Positions 41,646-50,628 are shown, counted from the first letter of the stretch. The stretch is 64,000 nucleotides of DNA from Haloarcula vallismortis ATCC 29715 (GCF_000337775.1 NZ_AOLQ01000054.1:1-64000), one strand, 5' to 3'. Notes: generated by a model not told the origin, from the letters alone. Made by a program: numbers and translations.

Positions 41646-43052
41646 TCAGTCGTCGTCGACCGGTGGCGCGCCGGCCCCGGACTCGGGCGGGCTCGGTTCT
41701 AGCCCGGCAGTGTACTCAGTCGGTCCGGTTCCGACGCTCCCGCCCGGGAACACGATGTTGAGAACGAGAGCAGCCATCCCTCCAGTGACGAGTGCGGACC
41801 CGAACAGCGTCTGTACCTCCGCGGGGAAGTTCTGGAGGATTTCGGGGCGGAACGCGACCCCGAGGCCGAGCGCCATCGACATAGCAAGGATGGTCGAGTT
41901 GCGGTGGTCGAGTTCGACATTTTGCGTGATGAGGCGCGCTCCCGAGGAGAATATCATCGCAAACAGGATGAGCGCGCCGCCCCCTAGTACGGCGTCGGGC
42001 ATCGCCGAGACGACGGCGCCGACTTTCGGGACGAAACCGAGTGCAAGCAGTGCGACGCCACCGATACCGGCGACGTACCGGCTGGCGACGCCAGTGAAGT
42101 TCACGAGTCCGACGTTCTGGGAGAACGACGTGTTCGGGAGCGCGTTGAACACCGCACCGAAAACGCTCATCACGCCGTCGGCGATGAGGCCACCCCGGAT
42201 TTCCTCGCGGGTGGCATCTCGACCGGTTGCGGACACCGTCCCAGAGATATCACCGATAGTCTCCATACCAGTGATGATGTAAAGGAATGCCACGGTGACG
42301 ACGGCGCTTGGTTCAAACGCGAGGCCGTACTTGAGCGGGACGGGGACAGTCACCCAGCCGGCGGCGGCGACGGCCGAGAGGTCGACCACGCCCAGCGCAA
42401 GCGCGACGAGGTAGCCGACGACGATGCCCACGAACACGCTGATGACGCGGAGAAAGCCTTCAAAGAACTGGTTTAATCCGACCGTGACAATCAGAACGAG
42501 CCCCGCAAGGCCGAGGTTTACGAAGGAACCGTATCCCTCTGCTGATGGGCCGGCCGAGGCCCCCGCGGCGTAGTTCATCCCTGTGGGAATGAGCGTCAGT
42601 CCGATGAGCATCACGACGATGCCGGTGACAAGCGGCGGGAAGTACTGGCGGAACCGGTCAAACGAGATGCCCATGATGACCTCGACGGGCGCGGCAAGCA
42701 GTGACGCGCCGAAGACGGCGGCGATACCGAACTGATTGCCGATACCGATTAGCGGCCCGAGAAACGCAAAACTGGTCCCCATGACCACCGGAAGCCGCGC
42801 CCCGACGGGGCCAACCGGATACGCCTGAACGATAGTCGCGATACCGGCGACTATGAGTGCCATCTGGACGAGAAACGTCGTCTCCCCTGTGACGGAGCCG
42901 ACGGCTCCGGCGAGGATGAGCGGGGGCGCGACGTTGCCCAGAAACATCGCAAGCACGTGCTGGATGCCGAGCGGGATTGCCTTCCCCAGCGGCGGTTTGT
43001 CCTCGATGTCGTACAGTACGACTGATTGCTGATTTCTTTCCGGACCGCTCAT
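41646..43052 (-). CDS. NCS2 family uracil/xanthine permease
   Basis: A 468-residue transporter with twelve to fourteen hydrophobic segments, of the nucleobase:cation symporter 2 family. It starts YDIEDKPPLGKAIPLGIQHVLAMFLGN and has the family's VMGTSFAFLGPLIGIG (about 92-107), ITGMETIGDISGTVSATGRD (near 259-278) and LPNTSFSQNVGLVNFTGVASRYVAG (near 304-328) with the substrate-contacting QNVGLVxxTGVxSR. Purine or pyrimidine uptake fits the nearby hydroxylase and deaminase genes. The start at 43052 is preferred because the family begins here; the frame is open ten codons further. Confidence 0.9.
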   Translation of the reverse strand: MSGPERNQQSVVLYDIEDKPPLGKAIPLGIQHVLAMFLGNVAPPLILAGAVGSVTGETTFLVQMALIVAGIATIVQAYPVGPVGARLPVVMGTSFAFLGPLIGIGNQFGIAAVFGASLLAAPVEVIMGISFDRFRQYFPPLVTGIVVMLIGLTLIPTGMNYAAGASAGPSAEGYGSFVNLGLAGLVLIVTVGLNQFFEGFLRVISVFVGIVVGYLVALALGVVDLSAVAAAGWVTVPVPLKYGLAFEPSAVVTVAFLYIITGMETIGDISGTVSATGRDATREEIRGGLIADGVMSVFGAVFNALPNTSFSQNVGLVNFTGVASRYVAGIGGVALLALGFVPKVGAVVSAMPDAVLGGGALILFAMIFSSGARLITQNVELDHRNSTILAMSMALGLGVAFRPEILQNFPAEVQTLFGSALVTGGMAALVLNIVFPGGSVGTGPTEYTAGLEPSPPESGAGAPPVDDD

Positions 43053-43283
43053 GGGACGCCATCCCACCTCCTGTCTTTTCAATCCACCTACTAGAATCCT
43101 TATACCAATATATGTGTTTAACTTTTCCCAAGATACCTATTCGTATGTCGTGTGAATGTGTGATATTCGTCTGATATGCGACCTGTATACTTTCGAACTG
43201 CAACATCTTGACTTGACAGTGTGTCGGATCTGAGCGCAAACTGATACTGCGCTGGTCCGTGGCGGGGCAACTGTGCGATACCG

Positions 43284-44543
43284 TTAGTCGTCGGCCGCGG
43301 CTTCCTCGGCCGTGCCGTACAGCCCCTCTACCTCCGCGATTTCGGGGTCTATCCGGTCGACCCCGCCGGTCGCCTTCTCGGCGCTTTTCGTGTCTTTCAG
43401 ACCGAAGCCGGTAGACACCACGACGACGGTTTCGCCCTGTTCGATGACACCCCTGTCGAGCGCCGTCTGAACACCGGCGATAGGTGCTGCTCCCGCCGGC
43501 TCGGAATAGATCCCTTCGGTGCTCCCAAGTAGCGTTTCGGCCTCCAGAATCTCCTCATCGGAGACTAGCACGCTTGTCCCCCCGCTCTGTTCCAGCGCGC
43601 GGCAGGCTTTGATCGTGTTTCGCGGCCGCCCGACGGCGATTGAGTCGGCCAGCGTTTCGGCGATATCGTCGATATCTTCGTGGTCGTGGAAGGCGTCGTG
43701 GATGGCCGACGCGCCTTCGGCTTGGACCCCCAGCATCTTGGGGTGGTCGTCGACGTAGCCGAGATCGTAGAACTCCTTGAACCCTTTCCAGGCCCCGGCG
43801 ATGGTACAGCCGTCGCCCATAGAGAACACGACCCAGTCCGGGACGTGTCCGCGGGCGATGGACTGGTCGGCGAGTTCGTGGCCGACGGTGCGCTTGCCCT
43901 CGACCTGGAAGGGATTGATGGCCGCGTTCCGGTTGTACCAGCCGTACTTCTCGGTCACTTCGACGCTGAGGTCGTAGGCTTCGTCGTAGTTGCCGTTGAC
44001 AGCAAGCACGTCCGCACCGTAGACGAGCGGCTGCGCGAGCTTGCCCGTCGGAGCGTCACCGGGGACGAAGATGCGACAATCCATCCCCCCGCGGGCGGCA
44101 TAGCCCGACAGCGACGCGGCGGCGTTCCCCGTCGATGCACAGGTGATGATGTCGCGGCCGGCGTGTTTGGCCTTCGTGACGGCGATAGCGCTGGCGCGGT
44201 CCTTGAAACAGCCGGTCGGGTTCCGCCCGTCGTCTTTGACCAGCGTCTCGACGCCCAGCGCGTCGGTGAGGTTCGGCGCATCGAAGAGGTCCGTCCCGCC
44301 CTCGTTCAGCGTCACGACGTCGGCGTCCGCTGCGACTGGCAGGAACGCCTCGTACTTCCACTGGCTCGCTATCGGCCCGCCAAGCTCGCCGTCGAACGCG
44401 TCGTCGATTGCGTCGTAGTCGTACGTTACTTCGAGAATGCCCTTTACGCCCTCGTGTTCGGGACAGGTGTAGATGATCTGGTTCGGGTCGTACTCCGCCC
44501 CACAGAGTGTACACTCGAGGGTTGTGACCTGCGTCATGCCCAT
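43284..44543 (-). CDS. Threonine synthase-like PLP-dependent enzyme
   Basis: A 419-residue PLP enzyme resembling archaeal threonine synthase. An N-terminal zinc ribbon (CTLCGAEYDPNQIIYTCPEH) precedes the PLP domain. The lysine motif reads NPTGCFKDRASA, where typical threonine synthases have NPTGSFKDRG; the Lys is kept, the flanking Ser and Gly are changed. TCASTGNAAASLSGYAARGG and the phosphate loop GDGCTIAG are present. Start 44543 is supported by a TATA box (44567-44572) 26 nt upstream. Its place among ureide/purine genes, with RidA elsewhere in the island, hints at a substrate other than homoserine phosphate, for example a diamino acid. Confidence 0.8.
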   Translation of the reverse strand: MGMTQVTTLECTLCGAEYDPNQIIYTCPEHEGVKGILEVTYDYDAIDDAFDGELGGPIASQWKYEAFLPVAADADVVTLNEGGTDLFDAPNLTDALGVETLVKDDGRNPTGCFKDRASAIAVTKAKHAGRDIITCASTGNAAASLSGYAARGGMDCRIFVPGDAPTGKLAQPLVYGADVLAVNGNYDEAYDLSVEVTEKYGWYNRNAAINPFQVEGKRTVGHELADQSIARGHVPDWVVFSMGDGCTIAGAWKGFKEFYDLGYVDDHPKMLGVQAEGASAIHDAFHDHEDIDDIAETLADSIAVGRPRNTIKACRALEQSGGTSVLVSDEEILEAETLLGSTEGIYSEPAGAAPIAGVQTALDRGVIEQGETVVVVSTGFGLKDTKSAEKATGGVDRIDPEIAEVEGLYGTAEEAAADD

Positions 44544-44566
44544 ACTACACCCTGAGTACAACCGGG

Positions 44567-44572
44567 TATAAA
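44567..44572 (-). promoter_or_regulatory. TATA box of the threonine synthase-like gene
   Basis: TTTATA on the minus strand, centred about 26 nt before the ATG at 44543. It supports a leaderless transcript and that start. A TGTGG-N6-CCACA inverted repeat lies 40-65 bp further upstream. Confidence 0.6.
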
Positions 44573-44701
44573 ACCGTACTGTGGCTGCAACTCGATTGTG
44601 AGACGAACGGTCTCTGTGGTGGCTGCCACACCTTCACACATACCCCACACACCACACACCTATTTGTGAGCTAGCCATCATGTCCCTGAATATCAAAACT
44701 G

Positions 44702-46045
44702 CTACAGCGGGCGGTCCAGGAACTGGCCACGGCCCGTCGTCGATTTGACCTCGTGGTCCGTGGCGACGATTTCACCGCCGGCAATGACTGTATCGACACG
44801 CGCGCTCCAGTGCTGTCCTTCGTATGGCGTCCAGTCACCCACGAACGTGTGGTCGTCGGCAGTGACCTCGTACTCCTCGGTTCGGACGAGCAACACGTCC
44901 GCATCTGTTCCGGCCTGCAGCGAGCCTTTTCTCGGATAGATGCCAGCGCTCCGGGCCGGTGCTGCACATACGAGCTCGCGTAGCCGCGGCCAGGATATCC
45001 GGTCCGCGTGGACGCCTTCGCTGACGAGGAACTCGACCATCGTCTCGACGCCCGGGAGGCCGGCATATGGCTCCCAGATATCTTCCCAGCCGGCTTCGCG
45101 TGTCTCGCGGTAGGTCGGGAAGTGATCCGTGCCGATAAGGTCGATTGTCCCGTCCCGCACTGCATCCCAGAGCCGCTCTCGTTCGGTGCCGGATTTGAGG
45201 CTAGGATTGACTTTCAGGAACGGTCCCTTTTCGGCAACGTCACCCTTCGAGAAGGCCAGATACTGTGGACAGGTTTCGAGTGTGACTGGAACGTGGGCTC
45301 GTGACTTGAAGCGCTCGGCCTCGCGCGCGCCGCTCCCGCTTGAGATGTGGACGACGTGCAGCGGGCAGTCGGCGTACTCCGCGAAGTACCCGGCCCGGGT
45401 AATCGCGTCGAGTTCGGCTTCGAGCGGCCGCGAGTCCATGTACACCTCTGGCTCGTCGCCGTCGACAGTCGACCGCGCGTCATCGAGCAGTCCCTGCGTC
45501 TCACAGTGAACGCGAACTGTGCCCCCGGCATCGCCGACACGCCGCATGAGTCGAGCGATGGTTTCGTCGTCTGCCAGATACGGGTCGGCGGTAAATGTCT
45601 TGAAATCTGCTGTTCCGGCGTCCATGATGCCGGTCACGTCGATGTCTGGGTCCTGAACGTTGCCCGCAACGAGGCCAAAATCGACGTGCGCGAGGGCCGA
45701 ACACGTCTCTGCTTTCCCCTGCAGCGCCTCGGGCGTTGTGACGGGTGTCTGTGTCGGTAATTCGATAACCGTCGTCACCCCGCCGGCGACCGCACTCGCG
45801 GTCTGGGACGCGAAGTCGATCCCGTCAGGAAACAGTTCGTCGTCGTGCATATGGGTGTGCACGTCGATAGCCCCCGGGAGCGCGACCATGCCGTCTGCGT
45901 CGATGACAGTCTCCGGGTCGCTGGGAGTCGGGACCGACGACGCTGGACCAGCGGCGTCTATCGTTCCGTTGGAAATCGCAATCTCACCGCGTTGTATGCC
46001 CGACGCCGTCACCACCTGTGCGCCTTTGATGTGAATATCTGTCAT
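44702..46045 (-). CDS. Allantoinase/dihydropyrimidinase-like amidohydrolase
   Basis: A 447-residue cyclic amidohydrolase opening hydantoin-type rings. Metal ligands: HTHMHDDELFPDGID (HxH near 59-61), the carboxylated-lysine candidate in ADFKTFTADPY (near 147), then VRVHCETQGLL, HVVHISSG, LETCPQYLAF and LIGTDHFPTYRE with the catalytic Asp. The pattern is nearest to allantoinase but hydantoinase or dihydroorotase relatives cannot be excluded. ATG 46045 matches family starts. With the 30815-32047 amidase it could form an allantoin to ureidoglycolate route. Confidence 0.8.
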   Translation of the reverse strand: MTDIHIKGAQVVTASGIQRGEIAISNGTIDAAGPASSVPTPSDPETVIDADGMVALPGAIDVHTHMHDDELFPDGIDFASQTASAVAGGVTTVIELPTQTPVTTPEALQGKAETCSALAHVDFGLVAGNVQDPDIDVTGIMDAGTADFKTFTADPYLADDETIARLMRRVGDAGGTVRVHCETQGLLDDARSTVDGDEPEVYMDSRPLEAELDAITRAGYFAEYADCPLHVVHISSGSGAREAERFKSRAHVPVTLETCPQYLAFSKGDVAEKGPFLKVNPSLKSGTERERLWDAVRDGTIDLIGTDHFPTYRETREAGWEDIWEPYAGLPGVETMVEFLVSEGVHADRISWPRLRELVCAAPARSAGIYPRKGSLQAGTDADVLLVRTEEYEVTADDHTFVGDWTPYEGQHWSARVDTVIAGGEIVATDHEVKSTTGRGQFLDRPL

Positions 46046-46102
46046 GGTATAACGGCCCGGACGAATGAGGAAAACAGTTGGTGTGTGAGACGCCACATCT
46101 CG

Positions 46103-46113
46103 GCCACACACGG
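46103..46113. promoter_or_regulatory. GCCACACACGG motif in a divergent promoter
   Basis: It lies in the 142-bp gap between the divergently transcribed allantoinase-like gene and the 46188 deaminase. It is the complement of CCGTGTGTGGC, a near match to the elements at 40521 (CCGTGTGTGTGGC) and 32115 (CCGTGTGGC). Confidence 0.5.
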
Positions 46114-46187
46114 CTTGTGAGAGAGTGGCCGCTAAGGCTGTTCTGGGGCGGAGTAGCTTTTAGTCGATTGACGGTTACCGCCAACCT

Positions 46188-47486
46188 GTGATACTGAACG
46201 CAGGGACGCTCATCACGATGGACGATGAGCGTACGGTCCGCTCTGAGGCACACGTCGTTGTCGAGGATGGTGACATCGTCGCTATCGAGGACGGCTACGC
46301 GTCCGGTACTGACGTGATCGATGCTACGGACGAGGTCGTCATCCCCGGCCTGGTGAACTGTCACACGCACATGTACGCGCTCCCAATTCGCGGCGCGCCG
46401 CTCGCCGCGTCACCTGAGAGCTTCTACGAAGCACTCGTCGACATCTGGTGGAACGTCGACGAGGCGTTCACCGAGCGTGACGCTCGCCTGTCCGCACTGG
46501 GTTCCTGCGCCGAGATGCTGCAGAGCGGTGTCACCACCTTCTGTGACAACTACTCCGGGCCGAACACGCTTCCGGGCGGTCTCGATGCTGTTGCTGAGGG
46601 GGTTTCACAGACGCCGATCCGCGGGATGATTACCTTCGAGACGACGGCCCGGAACTCCGAAGCCGAGGCCAGAGACGGAATCGCCGAGAACCAGCGATTC
46701 ATCGACAAAGCGGAAGATCAGTACGACTCCGTGTCCGGCCACTACTGTCTCCACACGTTGTTCACCAACACAGAAGACATCGTTACGGAGTGTGTCGATA
46801 AGGCTACTGACGACGACCGTCCGATCCAGATACATCTCGAAGAGGGGCTGGTCGACGTGCATGAATCCATCTCTAACTACGGGAAACGACCGGTGCCAGC
46901 GTTAGAAGACATGGGGTTTTTCGACGCCGAAATCATCGCTGCACACTGCGTCCATTCTACTGAGTCCGAGATCGAAATTCTCGCAGAAAACGACGCTGCC
47001 GTTGCTCACAACCCGTATTCTAACATCAACAACGCCGTCGGTATTGCCGACGTCGAAACGATGCAAGCCCACGAGATGACGATCGGCCTCGGTGATGACG
47101 GGTGGGATCCGGATATGTTCGAGACCATGCGTTCGGCCGTCGGTATCCACAAACTCAAGCAGCGTAACCCGAGCGGCTTCGACATGGCGACGGCGCTGGA
47201 ATGGGCGACAATCGGGAGTGCGGCGGTGCTTGGGATGGATGACGCTGTCGGCAGTATTGAGGTCGGCAAGCGTGGTGATTTCGTCACGCTGGATCTGGGC
47301 CCGAATCCGGTGTTGGACGAAAGTGCTCCTTACTACGTCGTTAGCGCCGCAAGCCGCGGCGATGTGACCCGGACGATTATCGATGGGGTGCCTGTGTACG
47401 ATCAGGAATCAGGCGTCGCTGGTGTCGACGATTCAGACATGACCGCTGTCGGCGATGCGAGTGCTGAACTCTGGGAACGGTTATAG
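46188..47486 (+). CDS. Metal-dependent deaminase (amidohydrolase family), second copy
   Basis: A 432-residue amidohydrolase of the same group as 14494-15828. It begins at GTG (VILNAGTLITMDDERTVRSEAHVVVEDGDIV); GTG 46188 is the chosen start because the family's first strand begins there and a T-rich TATA-like element lies near 46157-46162. The metal site is IPGLVNCHTHMYAL (HxH near 55-57), with IHLEEGLVDVHE, IIAAHCVHSTESEI and IGLGDDGWDPDMFE. Likely to deaminate a purine, pterin or triazine-like ring. Confidence 0.85.
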   Translation: MILNAGTLITMDDERTVRSEAHVVVEDGDIVAIEDGYASGTDVIDATDEVVIPGLVNCHTHMYALPIRGAPLAASPESFYEALVDIWWNVDEAFTERDARLSALGSCAEMLQSGVTTFCDNYSGPNTLPGGLDAVAEGVSQTPIRGMITFETTARNSEAEARDGIAENQRFIDKAEDQYDSVSGHYCLHTLFTNTEDIVTECVDKATDDDRPIQIHLEEGLVDVHESISNYGKRPVPALEDMGFFDAEIIAAHCVHSTESEIEILAENDAAVAHNPYSNINNAVGIADVETMQAHEMTIGLGDDGWDPDMFETMRSAVGIHKLKQRNPSGFDMATALEWATIGSAAVLGMDDAVGSIEVGKRGDFVTLDLGPNPVLDESAPYYVVSAASRGDVTRTIIDGVPVYDQESGVAGVDDSDMTAVGDASAELWERL

Positions 47487-47536
47487 GTCCGTTCTCATAT
47501 TGGTATTTACTTCATTCGCTGTCATTTGGGATAGAT

Positions 47537-47553
47537 AACACCCTAAGTGTGTA
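47537..47553. promoter_or_regulatory. Imperfect copy of the TACACCC-TAA-GGGTGTA palindrome
   Basis: AACACCCTAAGTGTGTA differs from the perfect element at 47608 in two positions. It lies 235 bp upstream of the gene starting at 47788. Confidence 0.5.
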
Positions 47554-47607
47554 AATTTAGTCCGTTGACCAATCTCGGAATTCGCTGCTACGGCAGTGAA
47601 TATAATA

Positions 47608-47624
47608 TACACCCTAAGGGTGTA
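47608..47624. promoter_or_regulatory. Perfect palindrome TACACCC-TAA-GGGTGTA
   Basis: A perfect 7-bp inverted repeat with a 3-nt TAA centre, 164 bp upstream of the 47788 gene. Related elements are at 47537-47553 and, upstream of rdfA, at 9266-9284. Confidence 0.65.
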
Positions 47625-47787
47625 CATTATTGGTTGAAATTTTGATTTCACCGCTACTGTGCACATTCTGTACACACAGTATTCCGACTGCAGCGTGGCC
47701 GAGGGGCCAGATCTGCTTTTTCCGCATCTTGTCGCAAATGTTTCTGGTTCCCATATGTAATAGTGGGCCTGTGTGCGTGGGTGTCAT

Positions 47788-48714
47788 ATGGTAGTTAGTG
47801 ACGCCTTTGAGACTTTCACGCAGGTACTCGAATGTCTGGATTCGTCTGCCACTGAGGTCAAATCGGTCTCAGTCAAGGGGCAGACGACCGCAGACAACGA
47901 CGAAATCAGTGCTGAACTGACGCTTGCGACGCCGGTATTCGGTGGTCTCTCGATACACGATGACGTATCCGTCGACGCGGAGGAGTTCGACGTGAGTGAT
48001 AAACGGATCGAGATTGACGTGACTGTAACCGTCCCTGTCGGAACCGATATCCCGGTCCCCTCAGACGAGCAGCATAGCTCGTCCAACGAACTGGCGGAAT
48101 CCCTCTCGCAGTCGGATTCTGTGCCAGCATACAAAGACCCCGACGCACTCCGGGCGGCCTACGATGCCTGTGATACGTTCCCAGAGATGACCGAGGCGCT
48201 TGACGCCGATGTGACCTCCGAAACGGTCCGTCGGTACATGGTGGAGTACGATATCCACGACCCGACTGACACGACGCCACAGGCAGGCGGACTCAGCCTT
48301 ACGGACGTGCAGGCTGATTCTGACAGCGACACCGATACCGATTCATCTGACGGGTCAGGCCCTTCTGACGACAGGGCGAGTGACAACAGTCAATCCCAGG
48401 AATCGGACGGACTGGGAGCTAGGTCTGTCGCTGAACTGCTCGCCGAAGCGGACTCGCAGGATAGCGACGACAATCTCGTCGCGGATGGACTCGGTATCTC
48501 TCAAGACGTGACTGTGGCCGAGCTCGCACAGACCGTTACTCAGGCCACTTCTCTAGACGAGGTATCTCAGCGTCTCGATTTGAGCCAGACACACGCGCGG
48601 CGGTTGCTGTCGGAACTGGATCTCCTTGACCTCGTGACTCACCGGCTAGCGGCCAATCAGATCCGTGTCTCGAACACCGAAATTAAGCGCCGTATCACTG
48701 GTGCCGGTCAGTGA
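47788..48714 (+). CDS. HTH-containing hypothetical protein
   Basis: A 308-residue acidic protein. Residues 1-100 look beta-rich (VKSVSVKGQTTADNDEISAELTLATPVFGG). Residues 110-160 contain a helix-turn-helix-like segment (YKDPDALRAAYDACDTFPEMTEALDADVTSETVRRYMVEYDIHD). A low-complexity Asp/Ser linker runs at about 175-210. The C-terminal 60 residues form a second HTH-like unit (TSLDEVSQRLDLSQTHARRLLSELDLLDLV). Possible DNA-binding or regulatory function; no named family recognised. The Met at 47788 is chosen because of the TATA-like element 30 nt upstream. It precedes the RHH/zinc-ribbon paralogue by 87 bp. Confidence 0.7.
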   Translation: MVVSDAFETFTQVLECLDSSATEVKSVSVKGQTTADNDEISAELTLATPVFGGLSIHDDVSVDAEEFDVSDKRIEIDVTVTVPVGTDIPVPSDEQHSSSNELAESLSQSDSVPAYKDPDALRAAYDACDTFPEMTEALDADVTSETVRRYMVEYDIHDPTDTTPQAGGLSLTDVQADSDSDTDTDSSDGSGPSDDRASDNSQSQESDGLGARSVAELLAEADSQDSDDNLVADGLGISQDVTVAELAQTVTQATSLDEVSQRLDLSQTHARRLLSELDLLDLVTHRLAANQIRVSNTEIKRRITGAGQ

Positions 48715-48801
48715 CGGACCTCTCGGTGGTGGTCGCACAGGAAGCTTAACCCTCATTATAAAAGGAAAATATTTTTGTAGCACGGTTTGAACGTATGACA
48801 A

Positions 48802-49650
48802 ATGGCAACTATCCGCGTACGTGATTGGACGAAAGAACAGATAGAACGAATACGCGATACGGAGTCCCACTCCTCGCACGATTCGGTTATCAAGTCGCTA
48901 CTGAAAGACCGGAAGCTGGCGAAATACGCAGGTGACGTACCAGACTCCGTTCAGGGGGCGACATCTAAGCCCCGGATGAACGACGCCGACACCACGTTCG
49001 ATGACCTGACTGTGCTCGGCGAACTGTCCGGTGCAGACAATGGAGTCTTGTTTCTCTGGTGTCCCAGTTGCGGGAACGAACTGGCGCACCTGACTGCTGA
49101 TAACCCGCTCGGTCTGTCCGTGTTCGAGATCGAATGCCAGCGCTGTCTCACTCATCTCGACAGACACGCGATTGTTGCCATCGAGATCGGCTATCCGATC
49201 GAACAGAAACTGGTCGACGACTGCCTCCAAGACGACCTCAAGGACTGCGTCGTCGACTACTGGGACCGGACGCTCGACTCGGCCACTGTGGGAGCGCTTG
49301 ACGACGATTTCGACCCGGCACATCTCGTCTGGCAGTTCGACCAGTATCTTCGGCAGTTCTCGTGGGAGTGGCCAGCGGATGTCCCCGTCGTTGGATTTGC
49401 TGCGGGCGAGACCTACCGCAACTCCGCCACCGACGAGTATCTCGAAGTCGTCGAACCAGTCTCGGAGAACCGCAACGCGATGGATTCGTTCAAGATACGG
49501 CGGTACGCCGGTGATCCAGAAACCCACGACGGTGAAACAGAGATTCTCGACAGCACCACTGTCGTCGACCACGTTGTCAATCGGCGATTGCTGATCGAAG
49601 GGCGTACTGATTCGGCTTCACCGCCCGAGTCGACCGAACAGACGACGTGA
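48802..49650 (+). CDS. RHH-like N-terminus plus zinc ribbon protein, paralogue 2
   Basis: A 282-residue paralogue of 11953-12777. The N-terminus MATIRVRDWTKEQIERIRDTESHSS matches nearly residue for residue, and Cys87, Cys90, Cys112 and Cys115 are at the same positions. The following domain keeps CVVDYWDRTLDS and LVWQFDQYLRQF. A TATA-like element (aaatattttt, near 48768-48776) lies about 28 nt upstream of the ATG, so it is probably leaderless and independently transcribed. Confidence 0.75.
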   Translation: MATIRVRDWTKEQIERIRDTESHSSHDSVIKSLLKDRKLAKYAGDVPDSVQGATSKPRMNDADTTFDDLTVLGELSGADNGVLFLWCPSCGNELAHLTADNPLGLSVFEIECQRCLTHLDRHAIVAIEIGYPIEQKLVDDCLQDDLKDCVVDYWDRTLDSATVGALDDDFDPAHLVWQFDQYLRQFSWEWPADVPVVGFAAGETYRNSATDEYLEVVEPVSENRNAMDSFKIRRYAGDPETHDGETEILDSTTVVDHVVNRRLLIEGRTDSASPPESTEQTT

Positions 49651-49857
49651 CCGCCGCAGTCTCTGCACAGATTTCTGGTGTCCACTCTTTTACTCTTCTT
49701 CACATGAGTAAAAATGCCCATATAAGACGGTATTTGAGGTCAAGTCAGTTACGAAAACCGGAAAACGATATTATCATATCGTATATAGTGCCGAGGAATC
49801 AGAATCTGGAAACATAAATCCGCAACTTCAATGTATTCCGCGGAGGAAAGATGAATA

Positions 49858-50628
49858 TTAGCTTGTCTCGGCTGTCGGACGGGAACATCGCAGACACACG
49901 ACGCTCTCTGCGACCCAGTTCACATCTGTCGAGCCACAGTGTGGGCAACGGTGGTGGTCGGTGTCGTACTCCGTGGTTCCGCGAGGCGTGGCGAGGAAGC
50001 CGTCGTCGATCACCTGCTCGATGAGACTGGGGAACCGCTGTCGTTTGACGACGGCTCGCTGTGCGAGGAAGCTACCGGGGTCGTCAGGATCCGCGCCATG
50101 GAGGTCTTCCCAGGGAAGCTCGATTTCGCCGTTAGCGGGGCCACGAGCGACCTGCTGGATGAGTGTCGCAGCGGCTTCGAACAGCGGTGTTGTCCCCCAC
50201 GTCTGCGGGCTGTCGACAGCACTCCCGGCGTCTCTGTAGGCCGTTTCCGCCTCGCGGTACGCCGCCTCGACGCCGTCGAGTCCCGCAACGGTTCGGAAAT
50301 CAGCGACGAATTCGTTGAGACAGGCGTGTTGCACTGGGTGTTCGAGCCCGTTGACCAAATCTTTCGCCACGGCGACGCCTTCGACGCCGCGTCGGGTGGC
50401 CCGCGTCTCCTGTCCGGCGACCCGGTAACAGACCGCGCTCGTCGCGAGATACTGCAGTCCGTCGCCGACCCAACCCTTCTCGTCGGGCGCGAACGGCTCG
50501 ATACCGTCTCGCGGATCTGAGAGAACACGCCATCCTGCTCGCGTGTACTCGTCCCCAGCGCGACGGTAATCGCGGTCCGCAATGGCGGCTACTGCCGCGG
50601 CCCGATGTCCCGCGTCTTGTGTGCGCAT
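49858..50628 (-). CDS. Haloarchaeal hypothetical protein with zinc ribbon
   Basis: A 256-residue protein. The first 150 residues are helical with TPR-like features (AAIADRDYRRAGDEYTRAGWRVL; VCYRVAGQETRATRRGVEGVAVAKDLV; AYREAETAYRDAGSAVD). The C-terminus has a zinc ribbon CPHCGSTDVNW...CLRC. Function unknown; protein-protein scaffold or nucleic-acid binding is possible. The start at 50628 is chosen because the family-like sequence begins there. It is divergent from the membrane protein gene at 50735. Confidence 0.65.
   Translation of the reverse strand: MRTQDAGHRAAAVAAIADRDYRRAGDEYTRAGWRVLSDPRDGIEPFAPDEKGWVGDGLQYLATSAVCYRVAGQETRATRRGVEGVAVAKDLVNGLEHPVQHACLNEFVADFRTVAGLDGVEAAYREAETAYRDAGSAVDSPQTWGTTPLFEAAATLIQQVARGPANGEIELPWEDLHGADPDDPGSFLAQRAVVKRQRFPSLIEQVIDDGFLATPRGTTEYDTDHHRCPHCGSTDVNWVAESVVCLRCSRPTAETS

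Larger units (their letters stand above)
47487..47787. other. Promoter gap with two palindromes
   Basis: About 300 bp, A+T-rich, before the HTH-containing protein gene. It holds palindromes at 47537-47553 and 47608-47624 and a TATA-like catatgtaata at about 47752-47762. No gene. Confidence 0.5.

Noticed and set aside
46188-47486. Atrazine chlorohydrolase function
   Set aside because: The family includes such enzymes, but the context and general motif fit a purine deaminase better.
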